Part shown: in pieces, positions 38,400 through 50,820 of the stretch
Layout of the letters: each line of letters starts with the position of its first letter
Position numbering within the stretch: position 1 is the stretch's first letter
Source: Siderastrea siderea
Lineage: Eukaryota > Cnidaria > Anthozoa > Scleractinia > Rhizangiidae
DNA: 64,000 bases
Direction of reading: 5' to 3'
Assembly: GCA_964030785.1 (NCBI GenBank)
Contig: OZ034972.1
Location: 54,342,038-54,406,037 of the forward strand
Position numbers and translations under genes: made by a program
Notes under the pieces: model-generated
What the model saw: only the letters and a program-made list of their open reading frames with translations
Told to the model about the DNA's origin: nothing
The model's database searches: none

Positions 38400-40700
38400 A
38401 AATGCCATGGCTAGCCAGAAACACTTGATGCACTTGATTCATTTTAGATAATTTCAACAATTGTAGTTGCTGGGCAGCGAGGGAAGCAGCCATTATAAAC
38501 TTAATTGTAACGTTTCACATGGGGTCCGAAACAGTTTCTATTTTGTACCACAACTCCCTTACAGCAAGCAGAAAATCGTGTAAACATCGACATATGAAGA
38601 ATCACACAGTTCACTTCCAAGACATTAATTTGTCTTCAGCACAGACAACGCACCAGTTTAAATGTGTAGCTAAGAAGGAATAACTCCACAGGGTATGAAG
38701 TATTTCTAAATCAATCTTTGAATGGCAGCCGAAAAATTGTAAAACGCCTTTTCCAGGTTTTTTCTTTTCCAGTTTTTGCAGTATTTTTATATTTTATCTT
38801 CTTTTGATTGGTCAGGAGCTAGTTGATCCAACTAAAGCAAGTTTTGGTCGTACACGTTTTTTGCCGGAAGTTGTCTTAACCATGAAAAGTCTGTATTTTA
38901 CTCAATTTGGTGGCTGTTTTCTTATGTCTAAATTTGGCAAAATTCGTAACACAGTTCCTTAATTTTCGACAATTCTGTGTTAGAATATTATGAACACAGG
39001 ATGGTGAGAGTTTTTAAAGGCCATATGCCAACTCTACACTTCAACGTTTACATATAAATATGGCTTTTTGAATTTCGAGACTGTCTCAGAGTCAAGTGGC
39101 CCATTTTGATTTGGTGTGAATCTACGCGTCTGCACTGGCCTTTACGACGCCAATATAGTTGTAGTTGATATTTTTAGTCTTATACTTGGCAACTCAACCC
39201 AAGTCAGCGCGGCATTCACCAACTATTAGGTAGGCAAGCTTTTATTCATTCATTCCTTATTCGATATTACACGGGCAGCTTCAAAAAACTAAAGATTTGG
39301 GAAACTCTCTGGTAAACAGAACCACGTGAGGAGAGTAATGAGACGAGTACTAAAGCGTGACAAACAACCGAATAAACAAGCCATATGGAACGATTGCAGC
39401 GAGGTCATTGTGAAGGGCAGGATGATGGCCGGAAAGCGAACCCTTGATATTTGTCGGCGCGCTTTAAAAAATATAATCCGAAAGTTTTTTTTCTTTTGGC
39501 TGCACCTTTGAAAAATATCCCACAGCTCCATATTTTGTCGGCTTGTTTGAAGAAAAATCTGGCCATCTTTTGCAAAAGCCGCCTCCCTTAGGCTAGGAGT
39601 AGAAAAGGGTGGTGGTGCGGATATCATATGGAACGTCCCAATATACAAACTGAGTTTTTCGAAGGCAAGTACGTCCTGATAAATCTACGGTAAAGCTAGT
39701 ACTAAAAGCTTAACTAAAGGGCAACGAGCTCAACAAAATAAAAAGGAAAACTTTTAGGGCCAATTTCTCTCTTGAACATCAAGACAAACGTGGAAAAAGG
39801 AACCTATCCATTAAGAGAAATGATGTATTCTATGCTCTCGAATGAAATTTGGGAATCAACGAGCAAAACTACATGGAAAAGAACTCTTGCGCACTCAAAG
39901 CAAGGGAAGAACTCTAAGTACTCGCTTTACTGTTCACTCAACCGATGGTTGTATCGGACTCAAACACTACAAACCAGGACTTCAAAGAAACTCATTGCTT
40001 GCATCCTGTTTTTAACGATTCAATTGGTCAACCATAGCTAGATAAGCCAAAAATTAATTTAAAAACTTCCTGTTTTTAATTTTCCTATTTGCTGGATACG
40101 AAAAGTTTTACCGCAAAATGGCGTACGTGCTCTGTCTGCACAATAGATCAGAGAAAAGAAATCTCACATCTTGTGGCAGCACACTTGATAGCCTCCTACG
40201 CTCACGCATGTATGCAACAAAAATAAAATAAAGAAATCTCGGCGTCTTACATTTCTCTAAAATCAGCACACTCGATAGCCTCCTACACACACGCAAATCA
40301 TGTGTTGTGCTCGTAAAGCGAACACAGGGACTTAGCAGGAAGAGGAACTGAAGGGGGGGGGGGGGAGCGAGGTGGTTAGCCCCGCACTTTCACAGAGAGA
40401 CAAGAAAAAATTATAATAATTGGAGAAAGAAAAAAAACCTGAAAACACTTTGTTTTTGGACGCCGTTTCCAGAAGCCAGTGATAAAATTTTATTATTAAG
40501 TAAGTGCCAACATCTTTCTTAAATGTTTAAAGTTTTACAAATAATCTTATTCGACCACTGGATCCTGTTCTCTATTCAGGTGTTTACTAAAAACTTGCCT
40601 TGTAAGGGCGAGCACGCCTTGAGGAGAAAGGCCTGTTTTATCATTCGTCCGTTTCGTTTCGAACGCATAAATGGGTTGAGTTAATTAGACAATACGGCTC
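38400..40700. other. Intergenic: no gene seen
   Basis: AT-rich, without coding signal. A run of about 13 G residues lies at 40355-40368, and a repeated GATAGCCTCCTAC motif occurs at 40190 and 40273. Confidence 0.45.
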
Positions 40701-40753
40701 ATTGTCGAGTTCAGTTGCTAAAGAAACGATTATTGCATTTGATTGTTGTAGCA

Positions 40754-40824
40754 ATGAACGTGAAATTTTCTTTTCTCTTTTTGTTCGTTTCGCTGTCAAT
40801 TCAGTTACCGGTACTTCAACATGG
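40754..40824 (+). CDS. Candidate first exon encoding a signal peptide
   Basis: ATG followed by MNVKFSFLFLFVSLSIQLPV, a textbook signal peptide (one Lys, then a hydrophobic core), then a strong donor CATG/GTGAGA at about 40824. If not spliced, the frame stops at 40904-40906 after 50 codons. No downstream exon could be identified. It could be the start of a secreted-protein gene on the plus strand, or chance. Confidence 0.3.
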
Positions 40825-40935
40825 TGAGAAACGTTCGTGTCTTGATAAAAGGTTTAAAGTTTCAGTGAGTTGGCAGCGTTTCTCTATTGCAACATTCACT
40901 GCGTGAAATTAGCAATTTCGTGGAATTTACGGGGC

Positions 40936-41105
40936 CGTGATATTACACGACACCCGGGGTGTCAAGGATCGGAACGCGACGTGTCAGGAAACGTGGCGCG
41001 AGTCCTGGCGAGAGTGTCATGTTCCTGACATCCGCGACACGGCGTGTCAGGGCAAATCATGGCCTGGGTACGTTAAGTACGGCGTGTCAAGGATGTCAAG
41101 GCTCT
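40936..41105. repeat. Degenerate GACACG/CGTGTC-rich patch
   Basis: A locally GC-richer stretch with many copies of the half-sites CGTGTCA and TGACA (CGACGTGTCAGGAAACG, GTCATGTTCCTGACATCC, GCGTGTCAAGG). They form short imperfect palindromes. The function is unknown. Confidence 0.5.
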
Positions 41106-41159
41106 GATGTTTTATTTTTTCATAGATATTTATATAAGTCTGCGTACCACTCGTAAAAC

Positions 41160-42720
41160 TCGTTTTTTTTTTCATGTACAGAGACTAATATGTGGATGGT
41201 TGTGCGTGTTATATGTTATAAGATTTTAAAGTACAAGGCGCGCAGACCATCTCATTTTCAGTTTACGATCCTTCGTGTTTACTTTGTTCTGGTGAATGGT
41301 ACTATATGATGATGGGTATAAAAAAGGCAAGATACTATACTGCACATTGGGTGAAATTGAACTACAACAAAACAGCCCCCTTGAACAATGCCTTAGGGTA
41401 TAAGTGTGTTTCTATCCTTAAATTTGCTTCTTAAAGTTGTCAATTACCGAAAACAAATTGAGAACAGGCCAGCTCGATTGACTTATACATGGCAAGAGGT
41501 TAACACCCAAATTTCAAATCCAATAGAAACTGGGCACAAGAGGTTTGAGTGGCTGGTCTATTCGTCTTTAACCTAGCTCTCCTCTGGGAGAATAGGGCCA
41601 TTCAGGGCTGATCTATTAAGCACAGGATAATGAAAATAATTATTATTATTTCCAGCCAAAGATATATACACCACCCCCTCCCCCCCCCAGAAAAAAGGGT
41701 GTGCTCCAAGGGTTTTTTTAATGAGTATGCTGGCCATCATTCAGCCACTGGATTTTACTACATACATGTAACGTAACTTGACCTGGTGCCACATGTTACA
41801 TGTAGGTCTATTTAAACCTGGAGTATCAGACCAATTAAAATGATACGTAATACTGACAGCAATATTTTGGGAGATCTCTTAAAGAACCTTTAAAAGTTCA
41901 ATATTTTATTGACAGTTGTACAAAAATGACTTACTACAGCTGTAATCATAAGATGTGAATACTATTTCTTGCTGTGCACTAGCTACATATTTTGGTAACT
42001 GTATTGCTACATTTGAGCTACAGATGCACATGTAAAATTCAAACCACTTTTGAAAAAAATTACTGAATTCTGTTAGTAAACAGAAATCTTAAATAATTTC
42101 ATACAATGTTCTTATTGTAAATATTGTAATTATACATTGTATTATGAAGAGGCAAAAAACAAAAACATCTCTTATTATGTTATCACTGGCAGAGGTACAG
42201 TAAAAACCCGCAAGTATTTAAAATGTTTACTTTTGGGAAATTAGTTTGAACAAGCCATTATTGCACATGTATATAATATTTTGTTCTGAATGATAAGTGC
42301 TTCATTTTTACATAAACAATTATTTGGCATTTTATACAAGGAATAAGTTCGATAACTTCAAAAGTTCTGTTAGCAACAATGTGGTTTTCTCTTCAGCAAA
42401 TAAGAACCTAAATAGCCTTTATTTTTTCTTAACTGCATATTATGTAAGAATCTTAGACTAACCTGGAAAATAAGGTTCTTACTTGAAGGTTTTTACTGCA
42501 TTTTATAACCAAAATAGCTTATCGAACTTGGAAGACTGTAAAAACCTAGAGATGAAAAACTATCTTGAATACTGGTACTCAGTTTTGAAATTTATTTATG
42601 TGCAGGTGTTAAAAAGTACATGTACCAACACAAACCACTTTTTACCTTCTGTTTTCCTTTTCCTAAAAATGCTTTATAAGCTACAATCTAACTGAGTTTG
42701 GTAATGGTATTATAACATTA
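41160..42720. other. Intergenic: AT-rich, no gene seen
   Basis: Low-GC sequence with frequent stops in all frames and a short C-rich run near 41676-41690. Nothing recognisable. Confidence 0.45.
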
Positions 42721-42727
42721 ACTTTAC

Positions 42728-43185
42728 CTTGCTGATGACGCAGAAGTGGAACATGATATTTAACAGACACACAGTTAGACTGGAATCTTCCCACCGGCAC
42801 AAAAAATGCATTTTCTGGAATAATAGACTCGAAATGATTGCCCAAACCTCCACAGGTTTTGAATACCTGTTACACTGAGGATGCCTAGCATACCATTCAA
42901 CTAGTGCTAGAAGGTAGGTGATCTTTTGGGATTTTCCATTCTCCATTTTAACAACCACATCATGTTGAAGTGGAGCTTCGGTTTTACTGAGGTTAACATC
43001 AGTTGGACTGCCAGTTTTGGATTCAATCATGCTGCAGAACTGCTGGACACGGATACTTGCTTCTAATAAAGTTCCCTTTTGCTTCTCTTCACAATCTAAT
43101 AGCTGCTGGAACCCTTCCATGCCTTCTGGAAAGATTGTTCTCTTCAGCTCTTTGTCTCTGAGAAATTTTCTCATCATTTGAACTC
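42728..43185 (-). pseudogene. Transposase exon C (C-terminal part)
   Basis: Starts after TACCTAG with VQMMRKFLRDKELKR and continues to LLALVEWYARHP and KPVEVW. A 1-nt frameshift near 42840 moves the conserved tail (ENAFFVPVGRFQSNCVSVKY) to another frame. A GTAAAG donor at 42722-42727 suggests another exon or a decayed end. Confidence 0.6.
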
Positions 43186-43393
43186 CTAGGTACAATAAAA
43201 CGAAAACTAGTTAACAAATGATTCATGATGTATTCTGATAGAAATAGGCATTATTCAAAGGCATACAAACAGTGTTTGAGAAATGCCACAAATGGTGTGC
43301 TGCAACTTTGGCAAGTGCAAGGTGTAATCGAAAACCCTGATAATAAATAAACAATGTAACATTTTTGTGCGCCTTTTTTTGAAAATTGAGAGT

Positions 43394-43455
43394 CGGTCAG
43401 TGGGTCGGTCGGTCGGTCGGTCGGTCAGTCAGACAGTAGGACAGTAAGTCGGTCA
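43394..43455. repeat. GGTC-type tetranucleotide microsatellite
   Basis: About six GGTC units followed by degenerate GTCAGTCA/GACAGTAG units, in the intron between transposase exons B and C. Confidence 0.85.
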
Positions 43456-43548
43456 TGTAATGTGAAGTAATGAGTTGTGTAGCTAAAAGAAACTTTATAA
43501 TGCTACAGACCTATAGCTATGCACCGCTTTGGAGTGGTATACTTAACA

Positions 43549-43669
43549 ATTATTCCACGAGCGCGCGTTAGATATGAGATGTTAAATAGCCAACGAGGCG
43601 CTACGCGCCTCGTTGGCTATAACGATCTCATATCCAACAAGCGCGAGTAGAATAATTGTTTTGTTAAAA
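43549..43669. mobile_element. Palindromic MITE
   Basis: Long near-perfect hairpin: AACAATTATTCCACGAGCGC outward and AGCCAACGAGGCGC/GCGCCTCGTTGGCT around a TAC centre. It is followed at about 43861-43917 by a second hairpin (TTTTCTTGGTATACACAC and complement). This repeat type is common in coral DNA. Confidence 0.8.
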
Positions 43670-44286
43670 ACGCCCAAAGAATTGCAATAATTGAGCTCCC
43701 CAGCTGTTTTTGTTGACGCGTATATCAGCTACCATATTTGTCGTGAATGGTATATGAGCTCATAGACATGTACCATTGCCTGTTAACCAATCAAAACTCA
43801 GGAATTGCAATATACCATTGCTAGGTTTTAATAATATGGAATATCCCATGAGTCACTGGTGTTTTCTTGGTATACACACGAGCCTTTGGGCAAGTGTGTA
43901 TACCAAGAAAATACTTGCGACATGTAGGATACCCCATAGTATACCACGAGAAAGTGTTGTGTAACTATTTTATACCATAACATAGAAAATACGCTTACGA
44001 AAATTTCCTTGAGAATAAGACCGCACGATGGGAAGGTTGGGTTGAATACCCTAGAATCGACCAAAAGAGCGTTTTTTTTATAAAGGGGCCGATATTTTTA
44101 ATAATTGTATATGAACCTAGTTTTAGTCTTTTTATCGCTTTTTATATGTCTTTTCTTAGATTTCTTATATAGCTTTTTAACTGTTTTTAATATTTTATTT
44201 TATTAACTATTCATTTATATATTTTTAACGCAGGACCCATGTTGATAGCAGTTTTTATAACTGAAATGGTCATCCTGCATAAATAT

Positions 44287-44287
44287 G

Positions 44288-44340
<53 letters not shown>
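44287..44340. repeat. ATT microsatellite
   Basis: About 18 uninterrupted TTA/ATT units. Confidence 0.92.
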
Positions 44341-44342
<2 letters not shown>

Positions 44343-44755
44343 AGCTTTCCTGTATTCTGATTGGCTGTATTTTCTTTGGCATGGTATAAACGATAATATT
44401 GAGATTTGAGTGTTCATGCATTTGGATTTCAATAATTTAAAAAGATGACATTGTTTCTTTCAAAATTTTAAGAGTCGGAAGAAGAATTTGAAAGAATTTT
44501 TATTTTTTATAATTATGTACCTAATTGTTACTTATTTTCGTGGGCAATTAATTTTGCGCAAATAAAACGTGCAGATTTTCACGATAAGGCCAAAAAATAC
44601 GTTAAAACAATTAAAAATAAATCAGAAACGTTAAGATTAAATTTTTGCCGGTCTTTAATTTCGCAATAATTTGTAAGTTGCGAAAATCGCGAAAATTAGG
44701 TCCTGCAAAAAGTAAAAATAAGGTATTAACAATGATATTGAAATACCCAAACAAG

Positions 44756-45328
44756 TAAAAACAAACGATATAATCTCCCAACGTTTTGGCGGCCTCACAA
44801 CGCCATTAAGAAGGGTTCGAATGAAAATTATTAAATGTGAGTTGGTAAGAGTTCAAGTCCTATAAATTTACACAACGGAATTACAGTCCTAATTGCTTCA
44901 TGTATAGCATCTTGTTGACAAGACAGCCAAATTTGTTCCGTATTTCTTTAGTACTTTGAAACAACTGAGGAGGTCCTCAGGGACAACACCTGCCTGTTCG
45001 TTGTCATACAGCTTGTGTACTGAAGATGAAGTGCCTTTATGGCCATCCACGCGTGCATGTAGATGCCTGCATGTGTAGCCAACATAGCTCCCTGTATCAC
45101 ACTGGTTACATTGAAGCTTGTTTCAATATACAGGGAACTTTGTTGGCTATTCACACATCATCAATATAACCTGTGTGATAAAGTCTTAGTGTAGCTGCTG
45201 TACCTCTGTTATGTTAGTTTATAGGACTTGAACTCTTACGAACTCGCATTTATGAATTTTCATTCAAACCCTTGATAATGGCGTCATAAAGCTGCAGAAA
45301 CGTTTGGACGTTATATCGTTTGTTTTTA
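44756..45328 (-). mobile_element. Penelope-like element remnant with GIY-YIG endonuclease
   Basis: On the minus strand, 44893-45133 encodes CNQCDTGSYVGYTCRHLHAR and VDGHKG, then CFKVLKKYGTNLAVL. This is the GIY-YIG nuclease signature (SYVGYT, then R and H) of Penelope-like retroelements. The remnant is flanked by inverted repeats of about 100 bp (ACAAACGATATAA...GAGTTCAAGTCCTATAAA and complement), which resemble the terminal repeats of this class. The reverse transcriptase is lost. It lies in the transposase intron B-C. Confidence 0.7.
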
Positions 45329-45366
45329 CTTATTTTTTATATATTTCAGAATAGTTTAATACCAAC

Positions 45367-46104
45367 CAATGTTAACATTGTTTGTATGGTAATCTCCCAT
45401 AATTTCATTGTACCTCTCAAATGAAAAGCACCAAAAAGAGAACAAGGGTCCATAGCCAAGTATGCAATCTTTTTAATGGCCATGAAGGTGCATGTTTGGT
45501 GTGCACTTCTCCTTTCCACACAGGGCTTCAAACATTAAACAGAATCGCATCAGCTTCTGGTCAGCTTCCATACACTCCTCCTTGGTGATAACTTTGCTAC
45601 AAAGCAGTTGACAGGCATGCACAAATGCTGTCCACATTCCATAATGTTCACTGGGTATTACTCCCTTTAATGAAAAAGAGAGTAGATGCACACCCAGTTC
45701 TTCCACTGGTCATATTTTGTCTGGGATTCTCCCAACTTCTGATGTTGGCTTAATGAGATTGACACGTCGAAGTCGCGTAAGGTCAGTTTCATTTAGAATG
45801 CCCATGTCAATCCAAGTCTTAAGAACTTGTTTGGCAGTTCCAAGAAGCAAGTTATGCATAGGATCAATAAGTCCAAATCTGATGGCATCATAATATGGAA
45901 GTTGAAACAAAACAGAGTAACATGCTCCACTTGAAGAGGCAAATCTCTGGGCATCAGTTGGTGTTTTAGCTTGACGTACTTTATCTGCAGCTGCCCGGTG
46001 GTCCTCATTAGTTCTCGGCTCCCAGCTTTCCCTGTCAAAACCTGAGAAATCAGGTTTATCGCCAAATGCTGCTCTTGGAAATTCTTTAAAGCATTTACTG
46101 CATC
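45367..46104 (-). pseudogene. Transposase exon B (central catalytic part)
   Basis: Starts after a TTTTTTTTAG acceptor with GCSKCFKEFP and runs through YSVLFQLPYYDAIRFGLIDP and MHNLLLGTAKQVLKTWID. Lesions: a small deletion and frame change at about 45700-45720 (after GRIPDKI) and an in-frame TAA at about 45480 after CTPNMHLH. It ends at a GTTGGT donor. Confidence 0.65.
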
Positions 46105-46329
46105 CTAAAAAAAAGGAAATCATGTAATCCTTTTGATTATGTAGTCAATTTATGCTGTTTTAAAGGATGTACATGTACATACACTGTTTTGTTATTAATA
46201 TTTATCATTATGCCAGTACACCATGCATGTAATGGTCTGGTATTGACAATGTACACATAGCTTTTTTAATCAGAACTCTGTTTAAACTAGCTTTGTAAGC
46301 TGAACCAGATGCTCCTGTATAAAAAACAA

Positions 46330-46331
<2 letters not shown>

Positions 46332-46363
<32 letters not shown>

Positions 46364-46366
46364 TGC
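46332..46366. repeat. AAT microsatellite
   Basis: About 11 AAT/ATA units in the large transposase intron, just left of the foldback structure. Confidence 0.9.
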
Positions 46367-47049
46367 ATGATATTACATGTACAGTACCGTTTGAAAGACA
46401 ACAGTAAGTCACAACCCTCTTGCGAGACGAGATTCTTGAGTCTTGTCTTTCGAGAATAAATGTGACGTTTGACATGTTGACTAGTCCAGCGAGTTCTTCC
46501 TTAAATATTGCTTGTATTTCAAAGCAGTTCTAGTCTTACTCATGAAATGGAATGTTAGAAAATCAAACTCGGTTGAACTCAAGCGAACTTACAGTACTGC
46601 ACAGAAATAGGCATCCTAAAATATGCCATACTCTGTGTTCGCGTATGCTCATCAGCAGCATGTATGTACTGTTTGATCTAGCTTATTGCTTTTTCTTTTG
46701 TCCATAGTCAAATGTGGCACGTTTTTGGATGGACTTTTAGGGGTTGTGCTTCTGGTTGTGGCACAACCACCACAACCAGCTCCTTTTTTAGGGGTTGTGC
46801 TTCAGGTTGGGGCACAACGACCACAACCAGCAAGTTTTTAGGAGTTGTTATTTCTGGTTGTGGCATAACAGCCACAAGCAGCGCACTATGGCTGTAGAAC
46901 TTCAGACAGCGTACTTTTTTGCCTCTTTGAGGGCAAATACAAAGCTGTGGCATCACTTTTCCCTGCACAAAAGAATCTATACATTTTAACTAACGATAAA
47001 CTAAAAGAGGCTGCGTCTCGTAAGTATCCAGTACAAAGACGGATTTCCA

Positions 47050-48190
47050 TAACACCCACAACCCTCACAACCCTCACAACCCTCACAACTCCCACAACCC
47101 TCAAAACCCCCACAACCCTCACAACCTTCACAACTCCCACAACCTTCACAACCTCCACAACTCCCACAACCCTCACAACCCCACATCCCTCACAACCTTC
47201 ACAACTCCCACAACCCTCACAACCTTTAAACCCTCACAACCTCCACAACCTTCACAACTGCCACAACCCTCACAACCTCAACAACTCCCTCAATCCTCAC
47301 AACCTTCACAACTCCCACAACCCTCACAGCTCCCACAACCCTCACAACCCTTACAACCCCCACAACTCCCACAACCCTCACAACCTTCACAACTCCCACA
47401 ACCCTCACAACCTCCACAACCCTCACAACCCTCACAACCTCCACAACCCTCACGACCCCCACAACCTCCACAACCCTCACAACCCTCACAACCCCCACAA
47501 CTCCCACAACCCCCACAACCTTCACAACTCCCACAACCCTCACAACCTCCACAACCCTCACAACCCTCACAACCTCCACAACCCTCACAACCCTCACAAC
47601 CTCCACAACCCTCACGACCCCCACAACCTCCACAACCCTCACAGCTCCCACAACCCTCACAACCCTTACAACCTCCACAACTCCCACAACCCTCACAACC
47701 TACACAACTCCCACAACCCTCACAACCTTCACAACTCTCACAACCCTCACAACCTCCACAACCCTCACAACCACCACAACTCCCACAACCCTCACAACCT
47801 TCACAACTCCCACAACCCTCACAACTCCCACAACCCTCACAACTCCCACAACCCTCACAACCTCCACAACCCTCACAACCTTCACAACCCTCACAACCCT
47901 CACAACCCTCACAACTCCCACAACCCTTACAACATCCACAACCCTCACAACCTTCATAACCCTCACAACTCCCACAACCCTCACAACCTCCACAACCCGC
48001 ACAACCTTCACAGTCTTCACAACTCCCACAACCCTCACAACCTTCACAACTCTCACAACCCTCACAACCCTCACAACCCTCACAACCCTCACAACCCTCA
48101 CAACTCCCACAACCCTCACAACCCTCACATCCTTCACAACTCACACAACCCTCACAACCTCCACAACCCTCACAACTCCCACAACCATAA
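47050..48190. repeat. Left-arm minisatellite, CACAACCCT and variants
   Basis: About 1.1 kb of 9-bp units (CACAACCCT, CACAACTCC, CACAACCTC, CACAACCTT). Because 9 is divisible by 3, all frames stay open and produce long artificial frames (433 and 316 codons) of low-complexity Asn/His/Pro or Gly/Cys/Glu composition. They are not genes. Confidence 0.95.
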
Positions 48191-48628
48191 AAACTACCTC
48201 GACAGCCACGTACGCCCATATGTAACAACCATAGTAGCACGTATCTAACACAAGCAACTTAAAAGTTTGTGTAAACATGGTGACATTTACCTCATATACC
48301 CGCGTTTTGTCCTGTTATTAAAGACTGATAACACTCTCGAATTTCAAGGATCTTTTTATTTTGTTACACCTTTCTTACACAATAAATATACCCTTATTTT
48401 AGCCTATTATCTTAAAGGTCTTACAATTCAACAGGTTATTGCTGGAAAACAATATTGAAAATATGAAAAATCTGTATGTTGAATGTCGGCTCTTGTTTCG
48501 GTTTTGAACGATGTTAATAGTCTTAGACTAACTCACTTGACTTGGAAAACCATCATTTTGTTTTAGGGACGAACGAAGAACTACCTTTTGCTGCAGTCTA
48601 ATCAATCCATTCGATGATTTTATGCCGA

Positions 48629-48946
48629 TTATTTGGCGCAAATGATCCTGCTCACTGCCCGCAAATCAACCTCATTATTTAATTCCGATATATAGGGTTG
48701 TCTTGCACCTAAAATAAATATTGCTGTGACCGTGGAAAATACCCACCACAATTTCCATTTCTTTGAAAACCGGTGCAACGTTTTTGCTAGGTGGAAACTG
48801 CTCCTCGTCTCTGCTTCTAAATTTCGATAACATTTTTTTGCGGTAAACAGGTAAATAGGGTTTTCCGATTCAGCGGAAAATTCACTTAAATGGAACACAT
48901 TTTTCCGCCTATTGAAAATGTCATTGAAATCACTTAGTTTGTCCAT
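48629..48946 (-). CDS. Hypothetical reading frame with one membrane segment
   Basis: A minus-strand frame of about 105 codons from ATG. It is rather hydrophilic, with one hydrophobic stretch (LWWVFSTVTAIFILGA) near the C-terminal third. No family is recognised and no splice partner or promoter is evident. It is the longest protein-like frame in the left interior of the foldback structure and may be chance. Confidence 0.22.
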   Translation of the reverse strand: MDKLSDFNDIFNRRKNVFHLSEFSAESENPIYLFTAKKCYRNLEAETRSSFHLAKTLHRFSKKWKLWWVFSTVTAIFILGARQPYISELNNEVDLRAVSRIICAK

Positions 48947-50733
48947 TGTTGCATAACAGGGAGCCTGCACAAATTGCATAAGTTAAGTTAACCAGTATTA
49001 TTTCTGTTCCCGGTTTCGCGGTAGAGGTATCTCAATACCTCTGAAGATACTGAAGAAGTCGTTCAGTCAGAGCTTTGCAGGGATGCAGATTTCTAACCTA
49101 TATTCGTTCGGTATTTCGAAAGTTCTTTTTAGAAATAATAATTTTAATCGGTATAAGTATGCAGTATGGGGACCAATGCCTTGTTTTCACGAGAGAGTTC
49201 TACGAAGGTTTTTTTCTAACTGTGGTCTGATAACTTGACCTCAGTTATTTGACACACTGTTTTCACGGGGCAAGATAACCAAGGAAGATGTAGAAATAAA
49301 CTATATGAAGTTACAATATACTCCATCTCACCCAACAGGAGGCAACGTTCGGCCAATCGTGCATCGCGGTCATTGCGAGCACAGATAGATCATTCTATTG
49401 GATTTCGAAAAATATCTATTTCTAGTGTATTTCGACACCAGACACCATTTTTACCTTTAGTTGTGTGCACATGTGGGTTCCAACAGAGTTCTTCAAAATT
49501 GAAAAAATATATTAAAATGTCTTGAATTAGATTATTATTGGTGCTAATTATGAAGAAAAATAAACAAAATTCATTAAAAATGCGAGGCGACCTGTTCTGA
49601 TGACTTGCTAACATGGTCCACGTGCATCTCGTTGACACTGAAGGGTGGTGATATTTTAAAGAGAAATACATGCATACAAGTACAGTTTTGCAATTCATTT
49701 GCGTAGTTTTTGAAACTAAGTAATGTTAAATAAACGAGCAGCAGTGTTTTATCGGGTCTAAAATTCCTCGGCCTTGCCTCGGAACAAACACCCACTATAA
49801 AAGTTTATAACAATGATGCTTTTGTTAAAGTTGGAAATTAGCATACGACAAAAACATATCTTTTGTCTCCCACGAAACTTACCGATAGGGCGTGTCCCCA
49901 GTGAGTTCAAACCAATGCGCTTTTGAAAAGGAAGAAATTGTTATACGACAAAAACATCTTTTGTCTCATACGTGCTCTGGCTTCGAAGGAGTCAACATCG
50001 CTTCTTTTTGTCAAACGTTTTGAGAGCCGAAAATTCTGAAGAAGAAAAGGGGAACCCGCCAAACAGAGCTATTTTAAAGACAACTCGCTTGGTAAGTGAG
50101 TAAGTGGTGTATGATTTTTCTTTTGAGCGACAGAGAACGACGAGAAGTAAATTGCCTGTACTGAACTCACCATAGTTACTCGAGGGACTGGTTATGAAAC
50201 CTTGCAAGTTTCAAAGGCCAAAACAAAGGTGCTGAAAAAAACAAACAAACAAACAAAGGTGCTGCAATTTATGTTGAAAGTTCTACGACCGTGCACAATC
50301 TTTTGTTTTACGTTCGCACCCTATGGCTGAATAACTTAACAGTGACATTTTTATTGGTTCGTTGCTCATACAAAATTCAAACCTATTGTTGTTTGTGCAC
50401 GGTCAAGGCTAAAAACGGTAACAAAAACATAAAACAAAAGACTTTGCTGAGCTTCATAACCAGATTCTTTTATTAACTGTGGAACCCACGTGGTCTCAGG
50501 TGAAGGCAAAATTTCAACACTTGGATACTGAAGTTACGCTATAGTCGCTTCACTTTTGTTTACTTACGATGTTTTCAAAGAGAATAGCGAAAGCCGTTTA
50601 ATGACTACTGAAAACGTAAATCCACTGTGTAATGTAATTAAATTACTTGAAAGAATCAGATGAAATGTTCAGTCACCATTTTTTGTGTCAGTTTATGTTT
50701 TGATAATTAATATTCATAATTAAGTCACATGCA

Positions 50734-50820
50734 CTGACTTTATATCTGATAAACACCGCATACTAATTAGGAGTGTTTTTAATTAGATATAAAGTCACTG
50801 CACGTGAGCTCATTTGATAG
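50734..50820 (+). repeat. Palindromic MITE, copy 1
   Basis: The ends ACTTTATATCTGAT and ATTAGATATAAAGT form a hairpin around AACACCGCATACTAATTAGG. It is an inverted duplicate of 53278-53365. Confidence 0.8.

Noticed and set aside
46947..48248. 433-codon plus-strand and 316-codon minus-strand open frames
   Set aside because: They are translations of the 9-bp CACAACCCT minisatellite, which keeps all frames open. Composition is pure repeat and there is no start or splice context.
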